Below, one piece after another: positions 26,979 to 35,211 of a DNA stretch of 64,000 bases. The first letter of the stretch is position 1. Every line of letters starts with the position of its first letter. Source of the DNA: Alphaproteobacteria bacterium (lineage in GTDB: Bacteria > Pseudomonadota > Alphaproteobacteria > Micavibrionales > Micavibrionaceae); contig JAGRKA010000001.1 in NCBI GenBank assembly GCA_020442475.1, forward strand, positions 62,001-126,000, written 5' to 3'. A program made the translations under genes and the position numbers. The notes below the pieces were generated by a model, which ran no database searches, was not told the origin of the DNA, and saw only the letters and a program-made list of their open reading frames with translations.

Positions 26979-28301
26979 TTAAGCTACTTTCCGCTGCCCG
27001 GCGGCTGCCGCCCGGCTACATTGCTCGGACAAACTATCCAGACAGGCCCAGAGCATCGCGTAAATATACTCCAGATCCTGCTCTTCGATACAGTAAGGCG
27101 GCAGAACATAGACGCAATTCCCGATCGGACGGAGCAAAACGTCCCGGTCCAGCATAAAATCATAGATTTGGGGACCAAGCGCCGATAAATAGCCGTTCAC
27201 ATCGTCCCGGACATCCAGCGCAAAAATGCTGCCCTTAACCCGGACCCCGGCAACATCAGGACGGGCCATAAACCACCCGGCAGCTTTCTTATGCTGGGCT
27301 TCAACCCGCTCGATCCGTTCCGTGACGGGTTCGCTTTCCCAGATTTCGAGGCTGGCCAGAGCCGCCGCACATGCCAAAGCGTTTCCGGTAAAGGAGGTCG
27401 AATGGAAAAAGGTCTTGCTTCGGTCCTGATGGTAAAAAGCCTTGTAAATCTCTTCCGTCGCCAGTGTCGCCCCCATCGGCAAAAAGCCGCCGGTCAACCC
27501 CTTGGACAGACACAGCAGATCGGGCGCAATCCCGGCCTGTTCACAGGCGAACATCGTTCCGGTACGCCCAAAACCCGTCATGACTTCATCGGCAATCAAC
27601 AAGACGCCGTGTGCCTTGCATAGATCCGCCAGCGCCTTAAGTGTCTCGGGGCTATACATACGCATGCCGGCTGCACCCTGTACGAGCGGCTCCAGAATCA
27701 GCGCCGCGATTTCGCTGCCGCGCTTGACTAGCCAACGCTCAAACGTCTGGATCGTCTGCTGCTCGCTTCCCTGCGTTGGAAAGGGTAAGTGCTTGACATC
27801 AAACAAGAACGGCTCGTATAGCGCGTTAAAAACACCACGCGACCCCGCCGACATCGCCCCGAACGTATCCCCGTGATAACCACCCTCCAGCGCGACGATA
27901 CGCCGCCGGGGCTTGCCTGTATGTTCGAAATAGCCGATCGCCATTTTCAGCGCGGCTTCGATCGCTGTAGACCCGCTATCGGAGTAAAAAACATATTTCA
28001 AAGACGGGTCCACAATCTTCAGGAGCTTGCGCGTCAGTTTTTCCGCCGGATCGTGCGTAAAGCCCGCGAAAATCACCTGTTCCAGCTTTTCAGCCTGCGC
28101 CTGAACGGCCTCAACAATCGAAGGATGGCAATGACCGTGCGTGTTGACCCACCATGAGGAAATTCCGTCGATAATCCGGCGCTCCTGCCCTCTAGCATCG
28201 CGTGCGTACAAACAGGCACCTTCGGCCCGGACGATGGGAATCGCCTCGGGGGAGAGCGCATGCTGCGTCATCGGATGCCAGATCGGAGAAGCGCGTTTCA
28301 C
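26979..28301 (-). CDS. bioA: Adenosylmethionine--8-amino-7-oxononanoate aminotransferase
   Basis: PLP enzyme of biotin synthesis that converts KAPA to DAPA with S-adenosylmethionine as amino donor. At 440 residues it is of normal length. MKRASPIWHPMTQH at the N terminus, DGISSWWVNTHGHCHP, the GGYHGDTFGAMSAG loop (about 140), LLIADEVMTGFGRTG with the PLP Asp (about 235) and the Schiff-base lysine in LLCLSKGLTGGFLPMGA (about 265) are intact. The start is GTG 28301, which overlaps the bioD stop by four bases, so the two are translationally coupled. A second activity cannot be excluded by sequence, but SWWVNTHGH is specific for BioA. Confidence 0.95.
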   Translation of the reverse strand: MKRASPIWHPMTQHALSPEAIPIVRAEGACLYARDARGQERRIIDGISSWWVNTHGHCHPSIVEAVQAQAEKLEQVIFAGFTHDPAEKLTRKLLKIVDPSLKYVFYSDSGSTAIEAALKMAIGYFEHTGKPRRRIVALEGGYHGDTFGAMSAGSRGVFNALYEPFLFDVKHLPFPTQGSEQQTIQTFERWLVKRGSEIAALILEPLVQGAAGMRMYSPETLKALADLCKAHGVLLIADEVMTGFGRTGTMFACEQAGIAPDLLCLSKGLTGGFLPMGATLATEEIYKAFYHQDRSKTFFHSTSFTGNALACAAALASLEIWESEPVTERIERVEAQHKKAAGWFMARPDVAGVRVKGSIFALDVRDDVNGYLSALGPQIYDFMLDRDVLLRPIGNCVYVLPPYCIEEQDLEYIYAMLWACLDSLSEQCSRAAAAGQRKVA

Positions 28302-28927
28302 GACACAAAATCCTCAAGTCTGAAATGATTACCAAAGGCGCTAGTAAGACTCTCCGCGTCCGGAGAGTCAAGCCATGGCAAACGCCCTAAAACCGGAGTC
28401 TTCGAAAAATCTGCAATCGTGCGGATCGTATCGGGATTGTCCTCTCCGACAAAAATCAGCCCGTAAACAGGGATATCCCGCGCCCAGAGCGCCTCCAGAG
28501 ACAGGAGCGTATGATTGATCGTCCCCAGCGCCATCCGGGCGACCAAAATCACAGGCAGGTTCCATTTGCGGAACAGATTGATGAACAGATTTTCACGGGT
28601 AAGCGGGACCATTAACCCACCCGCCCCTTCGATCAGGAGCGGCCCGTCATAGGCCGGAACCGTGAAGGACTCCACGTCGATCTGTGCATTATCCAGCTCG
28701 GCAGCCCGGTGCGGAGAAAGCGGCTCGCTGAAAACATAGCGCTCCTCAAGAAAACGCTCGGCGGGCAGACCGGTCAACTTCTGAACGATCTTCGTATCGA
28801 CTCCGCCCTCAAGCCCTGATTGCACAGGCTTCCAGTAGCCCGCACCCAGCGCCAGCATCAGCATAGACGCCACCATCGTCTTACCGACGCCCGTGTCGGT
28901 TCCGGTAATAATACATCTGTCGGTCAT
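28298..28927 (-). CDS. bioD: Dethiobiotin synthetase
   Basis: ATP-dependent carboxylation and ring closure of DAPA to dethiobiotin. The open frame extends 50 codons upstream, but ATG 28927 (MTDRCIITGTDTGVGKTMVA) places the P-loop GTDTGVGKT at residues 9-17 as in all BioD proteins. The product is 209 residues. YWKPVQSGLEGGVDT and LIEGAGGLMVPLTRENLF are the other family motifs. It lies 67 nt downstream of rluD and overlaps bioA by four bases. bioB, bioF and bioC are not in the window. Confidence 0.95.
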   Translation of the reverse strand: MTDRCIITGTDTGVGKTMVASMLMLALGAGYWKPVQSGLEGGVDTKIVQKLTGLPAERFLEERYVFSEPLSPHRAAELDNAQIDVESFTVPAYDGPLLIEGAGGLMVPLTRENLFINLFRKWNLPVILVARMALGTINHTLLSLEALWARDIPVYGLIFVGEDNPDTIRTIADFSKTPVLGRLPWLDSPDAESLTSAFGNHFRLEDFVS

Positions 28928-28994
28928 GTATCCGTTAAAGCACACGGCGCGGCAAAAGGACACTGGAATCTTACAATCATCATGCCACACGAAC

Positions 28995-30005
28995 CTATTG
29001 GCGGGATGTATCGTCCAAGAGTTTGAGCAACGTGGAAAAATCCTCCGGTGGCGGGGCAGAAAATTGCAGAGACTCACCCGTTACCGGATGATTGAAATGC
29101 AGTTCCCGCGCATGAAGAGCCTGCCGAGGAAAGCTCATAACAAACTCAATATCGTCCTTTTCATACCCTGCCTTATTCAAGGCGGCCCGCAAGGCTGTAG
29201 GCTGCGGGCCATAGAGCGGATCACCGATCAGCGGATGCTTGATCATCGCCATATGGACCCGGATCTGGTGCGTGCGCCCGCTCTCTAAAACACATTCGAC
29301 ACGCGAAGCCGCACCATCTTCATAAGAATCCATAACCGTATAATGCGTTCTGGCCTCTTTCCCACCCCGCACGCCTGCGGCCATTTTCAGCCTGTTATGC
29401 GGATCGCGCCCGATCGATCGGTCAATCGTTCCCTTGGGTGGAACCGGGACTTTCAGAACGAGCGCTTCGTAAATACGGCCAAGGCTCCGGTCTTCCAACT
29501 GCGCAGCCAGCCCCTGATGCGCGCGATCGGTTTTCGCCGCAACCATGAGCCCGCTTGTATCCTTATCCAACCTGTGTACGATGCCGGGCCGCGCCACACC
29601 GCCAATACCGGACAGCGCCCCCTTACAGTGATACAAAAGCGCATTTACAAGCGTTCCGGACATATTGCCCGCGCCCGGATGAACGACCAACCCGGCCTGT
29701 TTATTTATAACGATCAGATCGGAATCTTCATAAATAATCTCCAGCGGGATTGCTTCGGGTTGCGGTATGGGATCGGCAGGCGGCGGTATATTGATCTCTA
29801 TGATATCACCCGCAGACACAGACATTGAATTTCCAATACGGTTCGATCCGTTTATATGAACATGCCCTTCTTTTATGAGGGATTGCAACCGGGATCGTGA
29901 CATATCCGGCAAGAGCGTACTCAAGGTTTTATCAAGCCTCGTTCCCGCCTGCTCCGGTGGGACGGTCAGGCGAGTGATCTGTCTACTCCCATCCTCTGTA
30001 CTCAT
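28995..30005 (-). CDS. rluD: RluA-family pseudouridine synthase (RluD-like)
   Basis: Isomerises uridines to pseudouridine in 23S rRNA (positions near 1911-1917 in E. coli for RluD). The S4 RNA-binding domain comes first (GTRLDKTLSTLL...SRSRLQSLIKEGHVHING, residues about 20-65). The catalytic domain has YEDSDLIVINKQAGLVVHPG and the active aspartate in GIVHRLDKDTSGLMVAAK (about residue 155). RTHQIRVHMAMIKHPLIGD (about 245-265) completes the family set. ATG 30005 (MSTEDGSRQ) was preferred to an in-frame codon 69 nt upstream that would overlap the preceding gene. The RluD rather than RluC assignment rests on the S4 domain and length and is moderately secure. Confidence 0.92.
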   Translation of the reverse strand: MSTEDGSRQITRLTVPPEQAGTRLDKTLSTLLPDMSRSRLQSLIKEGHVHINGSNRIGNSMSVSAGDIIEINIPPPADPIPQPEAIPLEIIYEDSDLIVINKQAGLVVHPGAGNMSGTLVNALLYHCKGALSGIGGVARPGIVHRLDKDTSGLMVAAKTDRAHQGLAAQLEDRSLGRIYEALVLKVPVPPKGTIDRSIGRDPHNRLKMAAGVRGGKEARTHYTVMDSYEDGAASRVECVLESGRTHQIRVHMAMIKHPLIGDPLYGPQPTALRAALNKAGYEKDDIEFVMSFPRQALHARELHFNHPVTGESLQFSAPPPEDFSTLLKLLDDTSRQ

Positions 30006-30027
30006 GCTTTTTGGCCCGGTTTTCGAT

Positions 30028-31473
30028 TCATGGCCGGTTCCGCTTCTGCGCTCCTGGTATTGATCGGGTTTCACACGGGTCCTTGTAGGATTTCATCGCG
30101 GACGCAGCCGCTATCCAGCCGTCCCGGCTGCGGGTTTGCACCACGCTCCCGGTTGTCTCATCTTCGGTCTGATAGACCATTGCGCTGCTCCCGGTCATCA
30201 GGCGCGTTTGCCCTTCGCCAAAGCTCATATGGACGCCTTCAAGCCCTTCACCGTTGAAGAACACCTCGCTTTTCAACAATACGCCCCGCCGGTTCAAGGT
30301 CAGCAAGCGGATATAGTCCTGTCCCTTATACTGGTTGAGCGGGTTAGTGGGGGCCGTTTCCTCTTCCTTGCCTTCGGGCATGACTTGCAAATCCTCCGCA
30401 ACCTCAGGCTTACGGGCATCCAGCGCCACAGCGATCAGCCCATCCTCATTGCTCAGAACGTCATAAGCCGTATAATTCATCTCTCCGGTATAATAGCGCT
30501 GCCAGAGCGGTTCACCATCAGCGGCTTTCAGCAGGGCAATCCAACCGGCCTGCGTGCTCCCATCAGCAGGGCTGACTTCACCCGTAACAATGATACCGGA
30601 TGGGCTGTACTCTTTAGCCGCTGTAAAAGTAGCCTCAATACCTCGCGGATAGGCGCGTTGCCATAAAATTTCACCATTTTCGGTCAGTTTAAGGAGCCAT
30701 CCGGTGCGGATGCCGTTCGCGCCGCGAATAGACCCAGCCGCCAGATAGTGCCCGTCGCGGCTGAGACTCAAACCCAAGATCCGGTTATCGACACCGGGAA
30801 TATAGGATTGCTCGGACACAATCCGGCCTTTACCGTCCAGCCTGTACAAAACCGAAAAGCGGACCGCGCTCGGCTTATCTTTCATCTGTGCGGAGGCGGC
30901 CAGAGCATAACCCTTACCGTCCGGCCTTGCGATCATATCATGTACATGCGGTCCATAATGGCTTTGATCACCGATATCCTGACTCTCCAGCAAAAGGCCT
31001 TGCGAATCAAAAAATCCGAGCCAGAGTGTTTGCCGATTTTTGGCTTTAACCCGCTGCCCGGCCACGATATATCCGTCCCCATGCCGCAGCATCTTGGCCA
31101 CGTTTTGCAGCCCGGCAATATCATGCGCCTGTTCCCATACAACCCGGCCACGCTCATCAGTTTGTATCAGAATCAGCTGTGGGTTTTCCTCTGTGTTCTC
31201 CGAAACTCGACGTTCCCCCGCGACTGTGACATGGTTGGGGTCCGTTACCACAGCGGATACAAAACGCTCCTGTTTATCCTGATGGCCGTAAATCGTATCC
31301 CAGACGCTATAAGCCGGAGCCGTGGGCGTATACATATCGAAGATCACTTCATAGTCCGTATCACAGCTCTGAGCCAGAGCCAGACGGGAAAATACGGCAA
31401 ATGGCACGGCCATGCCAAGAATAAAAGCGGCATATGCGGCAGAGCGTGCGAGATGTCCTATAAGCGTACGCAT
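30028..31473 (-). CDS. Secreted beta-propeller-like protein of unknown function
   Basis: A 481-residue exported protein with a signal peptide to about residue 34 (LALA-QSCDTDYEV). The mature part shows repeated blocks of about 45-55 residues of the type 'G-xx-VAG-x(5-10)-G-W-x-x-x-L-x-x-x-GE-x-L-W-Q-R', for instance GYIVAGQRVK...LWLGFFDSQG, YLAAGSIRGA...GWLLKLTENGEILWQRAYP and GIIVTGEVSP...GWIALLKAADGEPLWQRYY. These look like blades of a propeller of the delta-60/PQQ-like kind. No enzyme motif is visible. It lies 22 nt upstream of rluD on the same strand. Location is probably periplasmic or outer-surface; function unknown. Confidence 0.75.
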   Translation of the reverse strand: MRTLIGHLARSAAYAAFILGMAVPFAVFSRLALAQSCDTDYEVIFDMYTPTAPAYSVWDTIYGHQDKQERFVSAVVTDPNHVTVAGERRVSENTEENPQLILIQTDERGRVVWEQAHDIAGLQNVAKMLRHGDGYIVAGQRVKAKNRQTLWLGFFDSQGLLLESQDIGDQSHYGPHVHDMIARPDGKGYALAASAQMKDKPSAVRFSVLYRLDGKGRIVSEQSYIPGVDNRILGLSLSRDGHYLAAGSIRGANGIRTGWLLKLTENGEILWQRAYPRGIEATFTAAKEYSPSGIIVTGEVSPADGSTQAGWIALLKAADGEPLWQRYYTGEMNYTAYDVLSNEDGLIAVALDARKPEVAEDLQVMPEGKEEETAPTNPLNQYKGQDYIRLLTLNRRGVLLKSEVFFNGEGLEGVHMSFGEGQTRLMTGSSAMVYQTEDETTGSVVQTRSRDGWIAAASAMKSYKDPCETRSIPGAQKRNRP

Positions 31474-31573
31474 TATTCTCCGGTTTTTCTGTATTGGCCA
31501 AACACTCCGCTACAGTGTAGGATCGGCAGGTTCAAAAGTCTATGCTGGTTAAGTTAATGAGCGCTCTATCATT

Positions 31574-33982
31574 ATGAATATCCTTATCGTTACAGATGCA
31601 TGGCACCCGCAGATTAACGGCGTCGTACGAACTTACGACTATCTGTCCGGCGTACTGAAACAGCAAGGGCACACTGTCCGCGTGCTCAGCCATATGGATT
31701 TCGAAACGCATCTCCCCTTACCGGGTTACAGTGAAATCAAACTGGTCATTTTACCATATAGGCACCTGAGGCAGATTGCCGAAGCGTTCGCCCCCGATCA
31801 TATCCATATCGCGACCGAGGGACCGCTGGGCTGGGCGGCGCGGCGCTATTGCCTCAGGCACGGCCTGCCCTTTACCAGCGCCTACCACACCCACTTCCCC
31901 GAATATACCCAGCGGCGCCTTTCAAAACTCTCCCGGATTTTTCCCGCACTCCACAATATCGCCGGAAAGACGGCCCGGCGTACCCTGCAAGCGTTCCACG
32001 CACCTGCCGCAGCTGTCCTTGTCGCAACGCAAAGCCTTGAAGAACGGCTTAAGGGGCACGGCTTCGAAAATGTTTTCCATCTGATGTCGCGCGGAATCGA
32101 TACGGCTTTGTTTTCACCGGGAGATAAAACGCTCTTTCAGGATTTACCAAAGCCTGTCGCGCTTTATGTCGGGCGGCTTGCTGTCGAGAAAAGCGTCGAG
32201 GATTTTCTGGAGATGGACTGGCCCGGCTCCAAAATCGTTGTAGGCAGCGGCCCAGCCTTCAAGACACTTTCAGCCCAATATCCGAATGCATTGTTCCTCG
32301 GGCAAAAAACAGGGGAAGAGCTTGCGGCCTGTTACCGCTCGGCAGATCTGTTCGTGTTCCCCTCCCGGACCGATACGTTCGGTCTGGTTATGCTGGAAGC
32401 TTTGGCCTGCGGCTTGCCGGTGGCGGCTTATGACGTGGCAGGCCCGCGCGACATTATCTCGCAGCCCTTTCTTGGCGCGCTTGATCCCGATAATTTATCA
32501 CGGGCGGCACAGGTGGCTCTGCATTGCGGCAATCCGCAGGAGCGGGCCGCTTTTATCCGAGCCCATTATTCCTGGCCAGATTCGGCAAACCAGTTTATGC
32601 AAGCCGTTGCTTACGCACGCAAAACCGCACCGGCCTACAGCCTTGCAGCACCGGGACACCAGAACGCGGCGATGCTGCGATGGGGCAGCGCGGCCTTCAT
32701 CGCTCTGTCAGCGCTTTTGAAGACCATCACCTTTTTCCCGTTGCTGCCCTATCTGGCCATTCTAACAACCGGGCTTTATATCGGCGTAATTGGCCGTTTC
32801 TTCTCCTTTCCCGTTACCCGACCTTTTACAGATGAGTCGGAACAGGATGCAGACAGGCCTCCCGGCTCCGTCTCGATCGTCATTCCCGCCCATAACGAGG
32901 AAACTGTCATCCGTGAAACAGTTCTGGATATGGCGAATATCACCTATCCAGATTGTGAAATCCTGATCATGGACGACCGCAGTACCGACGCCACCGCGCG
33001 TATTCTGGAGGAAACGATAGAAGAGCTGCATGCGCAGGGCAAAACGCACATCCGTTTCCATACCCGCCCAGCAGATAGCATTCCAGGAAAATCGGCTGTG
33101 CTGAACGATGCACTCTCCATGACAAGCGGAGACTTTATTGCAGTTTTTGATGCTGATGCGCGGGTGACACCCGATATTTTTTCATATCTTTCCACGCATC
33201 TTCTGGACCCGGAAATCAGCGCGTTGCAACTCCGGAAAAGCATCAGCAATCTGGACGGCGCTCTTTTGACACGGGTTCAAGCGCTTGAATACGGGTTTGA
33301 TGCGCTCCTGCAAGAAGGGCGCAGCCTTTTCAAAACAGCTGCGGAACTGCGCGGCAACGGGCAGATCGTACGCCGGGAGGCTGTTCTGGCCGTCAATGGC
33401 TGGAGCGAACATACCATCACTGACGATCTGGATCTCTCTACCCGCCTGCACGCGCAAGGGCGCCATATTGCCTTTATCCCGGAACATGAAGTGCTGGAAC
33501 AGGCCGTCACGGACGCCGGCGATCTCTACAAACAGCGTCTGCGCTGGGCGGAGGGCTCTTTGCGCCGTTATCTTGATTTTGGCTTATCGCTCCTGTGCAG
33601 CCGCCATGCGCCCTTACGAGTCAAGCTGGATGCAGCCCTTTATGCGGTTAATACATTTATCCCTGTCCTGATTGCTCTGGAAGCTCTTCTCCTGATCCTT
33701 CTGTGGCCCTTTATGCCCTTGGCCGGTGCCGGACTTCTCTGGCTCCTGATTGCTCTGGGCCTGCTCTGGGCCGCCCCAATTCCGGGATTACTCAAAACTG
33801 TAGAGTCCGATTTTGCCCTTTCTCGCCCTAAAGCCTTTATCATGGCCATCCAAGCCTCTTCCTATATGCTGATCCTGTGGTTCCCCGTTATTCTTCATAG
33901 TTACCTGCGTATTGTTTTCAAGCCGGGCGGTAAGATGCACTGGCATAAAACGGCACGCGTTGCACCACCTCCAAAAACTTGA
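31574..33982 (+). CDS. Bifunctional GT4-GT2 glycosyltransferase fusion, membrane-bound
   Basis: An 802-residue fusion of two glycosyltransferases. Residues 1-360 are a GT4 (GT-B) enzyme: MNILIVTDAWHPQINGVVRT, SAYHTHFPEYTQRR, LYVGRLAVEKSVEDFL and the donor-binding FPSRTDTFGLVMLEALACGLPVAAYD. Two membrane helices follow at about 372-415. Residues ~430-690 are a GT2 (GT-A) enzyme of the processive type: VSIVIPAHNEE, DDRSTD, FDADARV, the acceptor-site TDDLD and QRLRW (the Q-x-x-R-W motif of cellulose/chitin/hyaluronan synthases). Further helices lie at about 695-735 and 757-783. Synthesis of an extracellular polysaccharide or glycolipid is inferred; the sugars are unknown. The GC-rich coding region is seamless, so this is not a frameshift artefact. 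Confidence 0.88.
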   Translation: MNILIVTDAWHPQINGVVRTYDYLSGVLKQQGHTVRVLSHMDFETHLPLPGYSEIKLVILPYRHLRQIAEAFAPDHIHIATEGPLGWAARRYCLRHGLPFTSAYHTHFPEYTQRRLSKLSRIFPALHNIAGKTARRTLQAFHAPAAAVLVATQSLEERLKGHGFENVFHLMSRGIDTALFSPGDKTLFQDLPKPVALYVGRLAVEKSVEDFLEMDWPGSKIVVGSGPAFKTLSAQYPNALFLGQKTGEELAACYRSADLFVFPSRTDTFGLVMLEALACGLPVAAYDVAGPRDIISQPFLGALDPDNLSRAAQVALHCGNPQERAAFIRAHYSWPDSANQFMQAVAYARKTAPAYSLAAPGHQNAAMLRWGSAAFIALSALLKTITFFPLLPYLAILTTGLYIGVIGRFFSFPVTRPFTDESEQDADRPPGSVSIVIPAHNEETVIRETVLDMANITYPDCEILIMDDRSTDATARILEETIEELHAQGKTHIRFHTRPADSIPGKSAVLNDALSMTSGDFIAVFDADARVTPDIFSYLSTHLLDPEISALQLRKSISNLDGALLTRVQALEYGFDALLQEGRSLFKTAAELRGNGQIVRREAVLAVNGWSEHTITDDLDLSTRLHAQGRHIAFIPEHEVLEQAVTDAGDLYKQRLRWAEGSLRRYLDFGLSLLCSRHAPLRVKLDAALYAVNTFIPVLIALEALLLILLWPFMPLAGAGLLWLLIALGLLWAAPIPGLLKTVESDFALSRPKAFIMAIQASSYMLILWFPVILHSYLRIVFKPGGKMHWHKTARVAPPPKT

Positions 33983-34025
33983 TTTGCTATTTATATGCGA
34001 TTGGGGTTTTATAGCGGCTTCAGAT

Positions 34026-34078
34026 GGTTTTCCGATAAGAAACGAGGAGCGTAGGCTTAGAAAACCGCAGCCTGCTCC
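34026..34078 (+). other. Two overlapping, mutually exclusive hairpins upstream of the cpdR-like gene
   Basis: The 166-nt gap holds GGTTTTC-CGA-TAAG (34026-34039) facing CTTA-GAAAACC (34056-34066), and GGAGC-GT-AGGCT (34046-34057) facing AGCCT-GCTCC (34069-34078). The two stems share bases 34056-34057 and interlock, so only one can form. No T-run follows. A perfect TATAAT lies further on at 34134-34139, ten bases before the receiver start codon, without a good -35. It may be the 3' end of the glycosyltransferase transcript or a small RNA. Confidence 0.4.
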
Positions 34079-34148
34079 GGCATAGGCCGGGGGTAGCGAT
34101 AAGTGACGATGTCGGAAACTAAAATGAAACCACTATAATCGGACTGTT

Positions 34149-34514
34149 ATGGCGCACATTCTTTTAGCAGAAGACGATTCCTCGATGCGGACTTTCCTCG
34201 CGATGGCTCTGGAAAAAGGGGGACATCGCGTGACCGCCAAGGCTGACGGGCTGGAGGCGCTGCGAGCGCTGGATAAAAATGATGCCGCCTACGACCTTCT
34301 CCTCACCGATATTGTGATGCCGGGTGTGGATGGAATTGAGCTCTCAGACAAAGCCAGAAAGAAGCATCCCGGCCTCAAAGTCATCTTCATCACGGGTTTT
34401 GCCGCGGTAGCTATGGAGGATCGCCATAAGCCTCAGGAGAGTACGAGGATTCTTTCCAAACCGTTTCACCTGAACGATCTTGTCGGACAAATTGAGAAAT
34501 TACTCTCTGCCTGA
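34149..34514 (+). CDS. cpdR: Single-domain response regulator, CpdR-like
   Basis: A 121-residue stand-alone receiver domain. MAHILLAEDDSSMRTFLAMAL opens it, with acidic residues at positions 9-10; the phospho-acceptor Asp is in LLLTDIVMPGVDGIELS (about residue 53), the conserved Thr/Ser in VIFITGFAAVA and the Lys in ILSKPFHLNDL. The VMPGVDGIEL...HPGLKVIFITGFA wording resembles Caulobacter CpdR, which when unphosphorylated directs CtrA and other proteins to ClpXP. The gene stands alone, with a tRNA-Val gene downstream. The family call is strong; identity as the CpdR orthologue rather than another CheY-like receiver is probable. Confidence 0.75.
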   Translation: MAHILLAEDDSSMRTFLAMALEKGGHRVTAKADGLEALRALDKNDAAYDLLLTDIVMPGVDGIELSDKARKKHPGLKVIFITGFAAVAMEDRHKPQESTRILSKPFHLNDLVGQIEKLLSA

Positions 34515-34581
34515 CCCATCAAGACGGCCCCGTCCGGCAAGAATGAATTTCAAGCTTTTCAAAATGCTGGGCATAAAAGAC

Positions 34582-34610
34582 TTGAAATTTGCCACGCAGC
34601 CGACTAGGAA
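34582..34610 (+). promoter_or_regulatory. Possible promoter of the tRNA-Val gene
   Basis: TTGAAA (34582-34587) and TAGGAA (34605-34610) are 17 nt apart and end 30 nt before the first tRNA base. The -10 match is poor, so this is tentative. Confidence 0.3.
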
Positions 34611-34639
34611 TAGCTCCACTCTACCTATGTAACCAATGT

Positions 34640-34714
34640 GGGCGGTTAGCTCAGCGGTAGAGCACTTGCTCGACACGCAAGGGGTCACTGGTTCAATCCC
34701 AGTACCGCCCACCA
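34640..34714 (+). tRNA. tRNA-Val (anticodon GAC)
   Basis: A 75-base tRNA with encoded CCA (34712-34714). The acceptor stem is GGGCGGT (34640-34646) with ACCGCCC (34704-34710). The D arm reads GCTCAGCGGTAGAGC. The anticodon stem is CTTGC / GCAAG, a perfect five pairs around the loop TCGACAC, giving GAC at positions 34-36. The variable loop is GGGTC and the T arm ACTGG-TTCAATC-CCAGT. Position 33 would be C instead of the nearly universal U. The gene stands alone between the cpdR-like gene and cspA. Confidence 0.93.
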
Positions 34715-34719
34715 TTTTC

Positions 34720-34748
34720 TTGACATTTTTCATACCATCTGTCATATA
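34720..34748 (+). promoter_or_regulatory. Sigma-70-type promoter of the cspA-helicase transcript
   Basis: A perfect TTGACA (34720-34725) begins six bases after the tRNA CCA. At a spacing of 17-18 nt comes CATATA / ATATAT (34743-34749). This would start transcription near 34756, about 205 nt before the cspA start codon. Confidence 0.6.
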
Positions 34749-34755
34749 TCGCCCG

Positions 34756-34960
34756 GTCGTTTGACGATGATGCTCTTTTTTATAAGCACGGAGCTTTTGT
34801 AGGTGTCTTGGTAAATGCCAAGACTGTGGGCCTTAAAATTCACCTTTCCTCGTAAAGTTCAGTTTTATCGAACAGTTTTTCAAACATCGAACGAAAATTT
34901 GCGTATAGCGGCAATCGTGCCGCCATGCGCCTGAAACTTTGCAGTGAAAGGATTAAACCC
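34756..34960 (+). promoter_or_regulatory. Long structured 5' leader of cspA
   Basis: No gene is visible in this stretch. It has a perfect hairpin GTCTTGG-TAAATG-CCAAGAC (34805-34824) and another GCGGCA-ATCG-TGCCGC (34908-34923), the second 37 nt before the start codon. Long, foldable leaders that respond to temperature are known for cspA-type mRNAs; its function here is inferred. Confidence 0.45.
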
Positions 34961-35182
34961 ATGCAAGACCAACAAACCGGAACAGTTAAATGGTTCAACG
35001 ATCAAAAAGGCTTCGGCTTCATTCAACCTGATAAGGGCGGCAACGATGTTTTCGTACATATCAGCGCTGTTGAACGCGCCGGGATGCGCTCCCTGAGAGA
35101 GGGCCAGAAAATCAGCTACGATCTTCAGCACGACCCCAAAAAGGGTAAAGACAGCGCGACTAATCTGAAAGAAGCTGCGTAG
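34961..35182 (+). CDS. cspA: Cold-shock protein (CspA family)
   Basis: A 73-residue single cold-shock domain that binds single-stranded RNA/DNA and acts as an RNA chaperone. [19 protein letters not shown] carries RNP-1 (KGFGFI) and [10 protein letters not shown] carries RNP-2. The downstream [22 protein letters not shown] is the usual C-terminal half. ATG 34961 (MQDQQTG) is preferred; an in-frame ATG 36 nt upstream would add a non-family tail. It is 29 nt upstream of the DEAD-box helicase gene, with which it probably shares a transcript. Confidence 0.96.
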   Translation: MQDQQTGTVKWFNDQKGFGFIQPDKGGNDVFVHISAVERAGMRSLREGQKISYDLQHDPKKGKDSATNLKEAA

Positions 35183-35211
35183 ATTTTACGCCATCACAGA
35201 AAGACATCATT

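Noticed and set aside
28928-29077. N-terminal extension of bioD by 50 residues
   Set aside because: The P-loop must be near the N terminus; the extension is Cys/Arg/His-rich and non-family, and ATG 28927 is a good start.
34500-34745. 81-codon minus-strand frame with GGTGIEPVTPC-like text
   Set aside because: It is the antisense translation of the tRNA-Val gene; this wording is a well-known false protein produced by tRNA genes.
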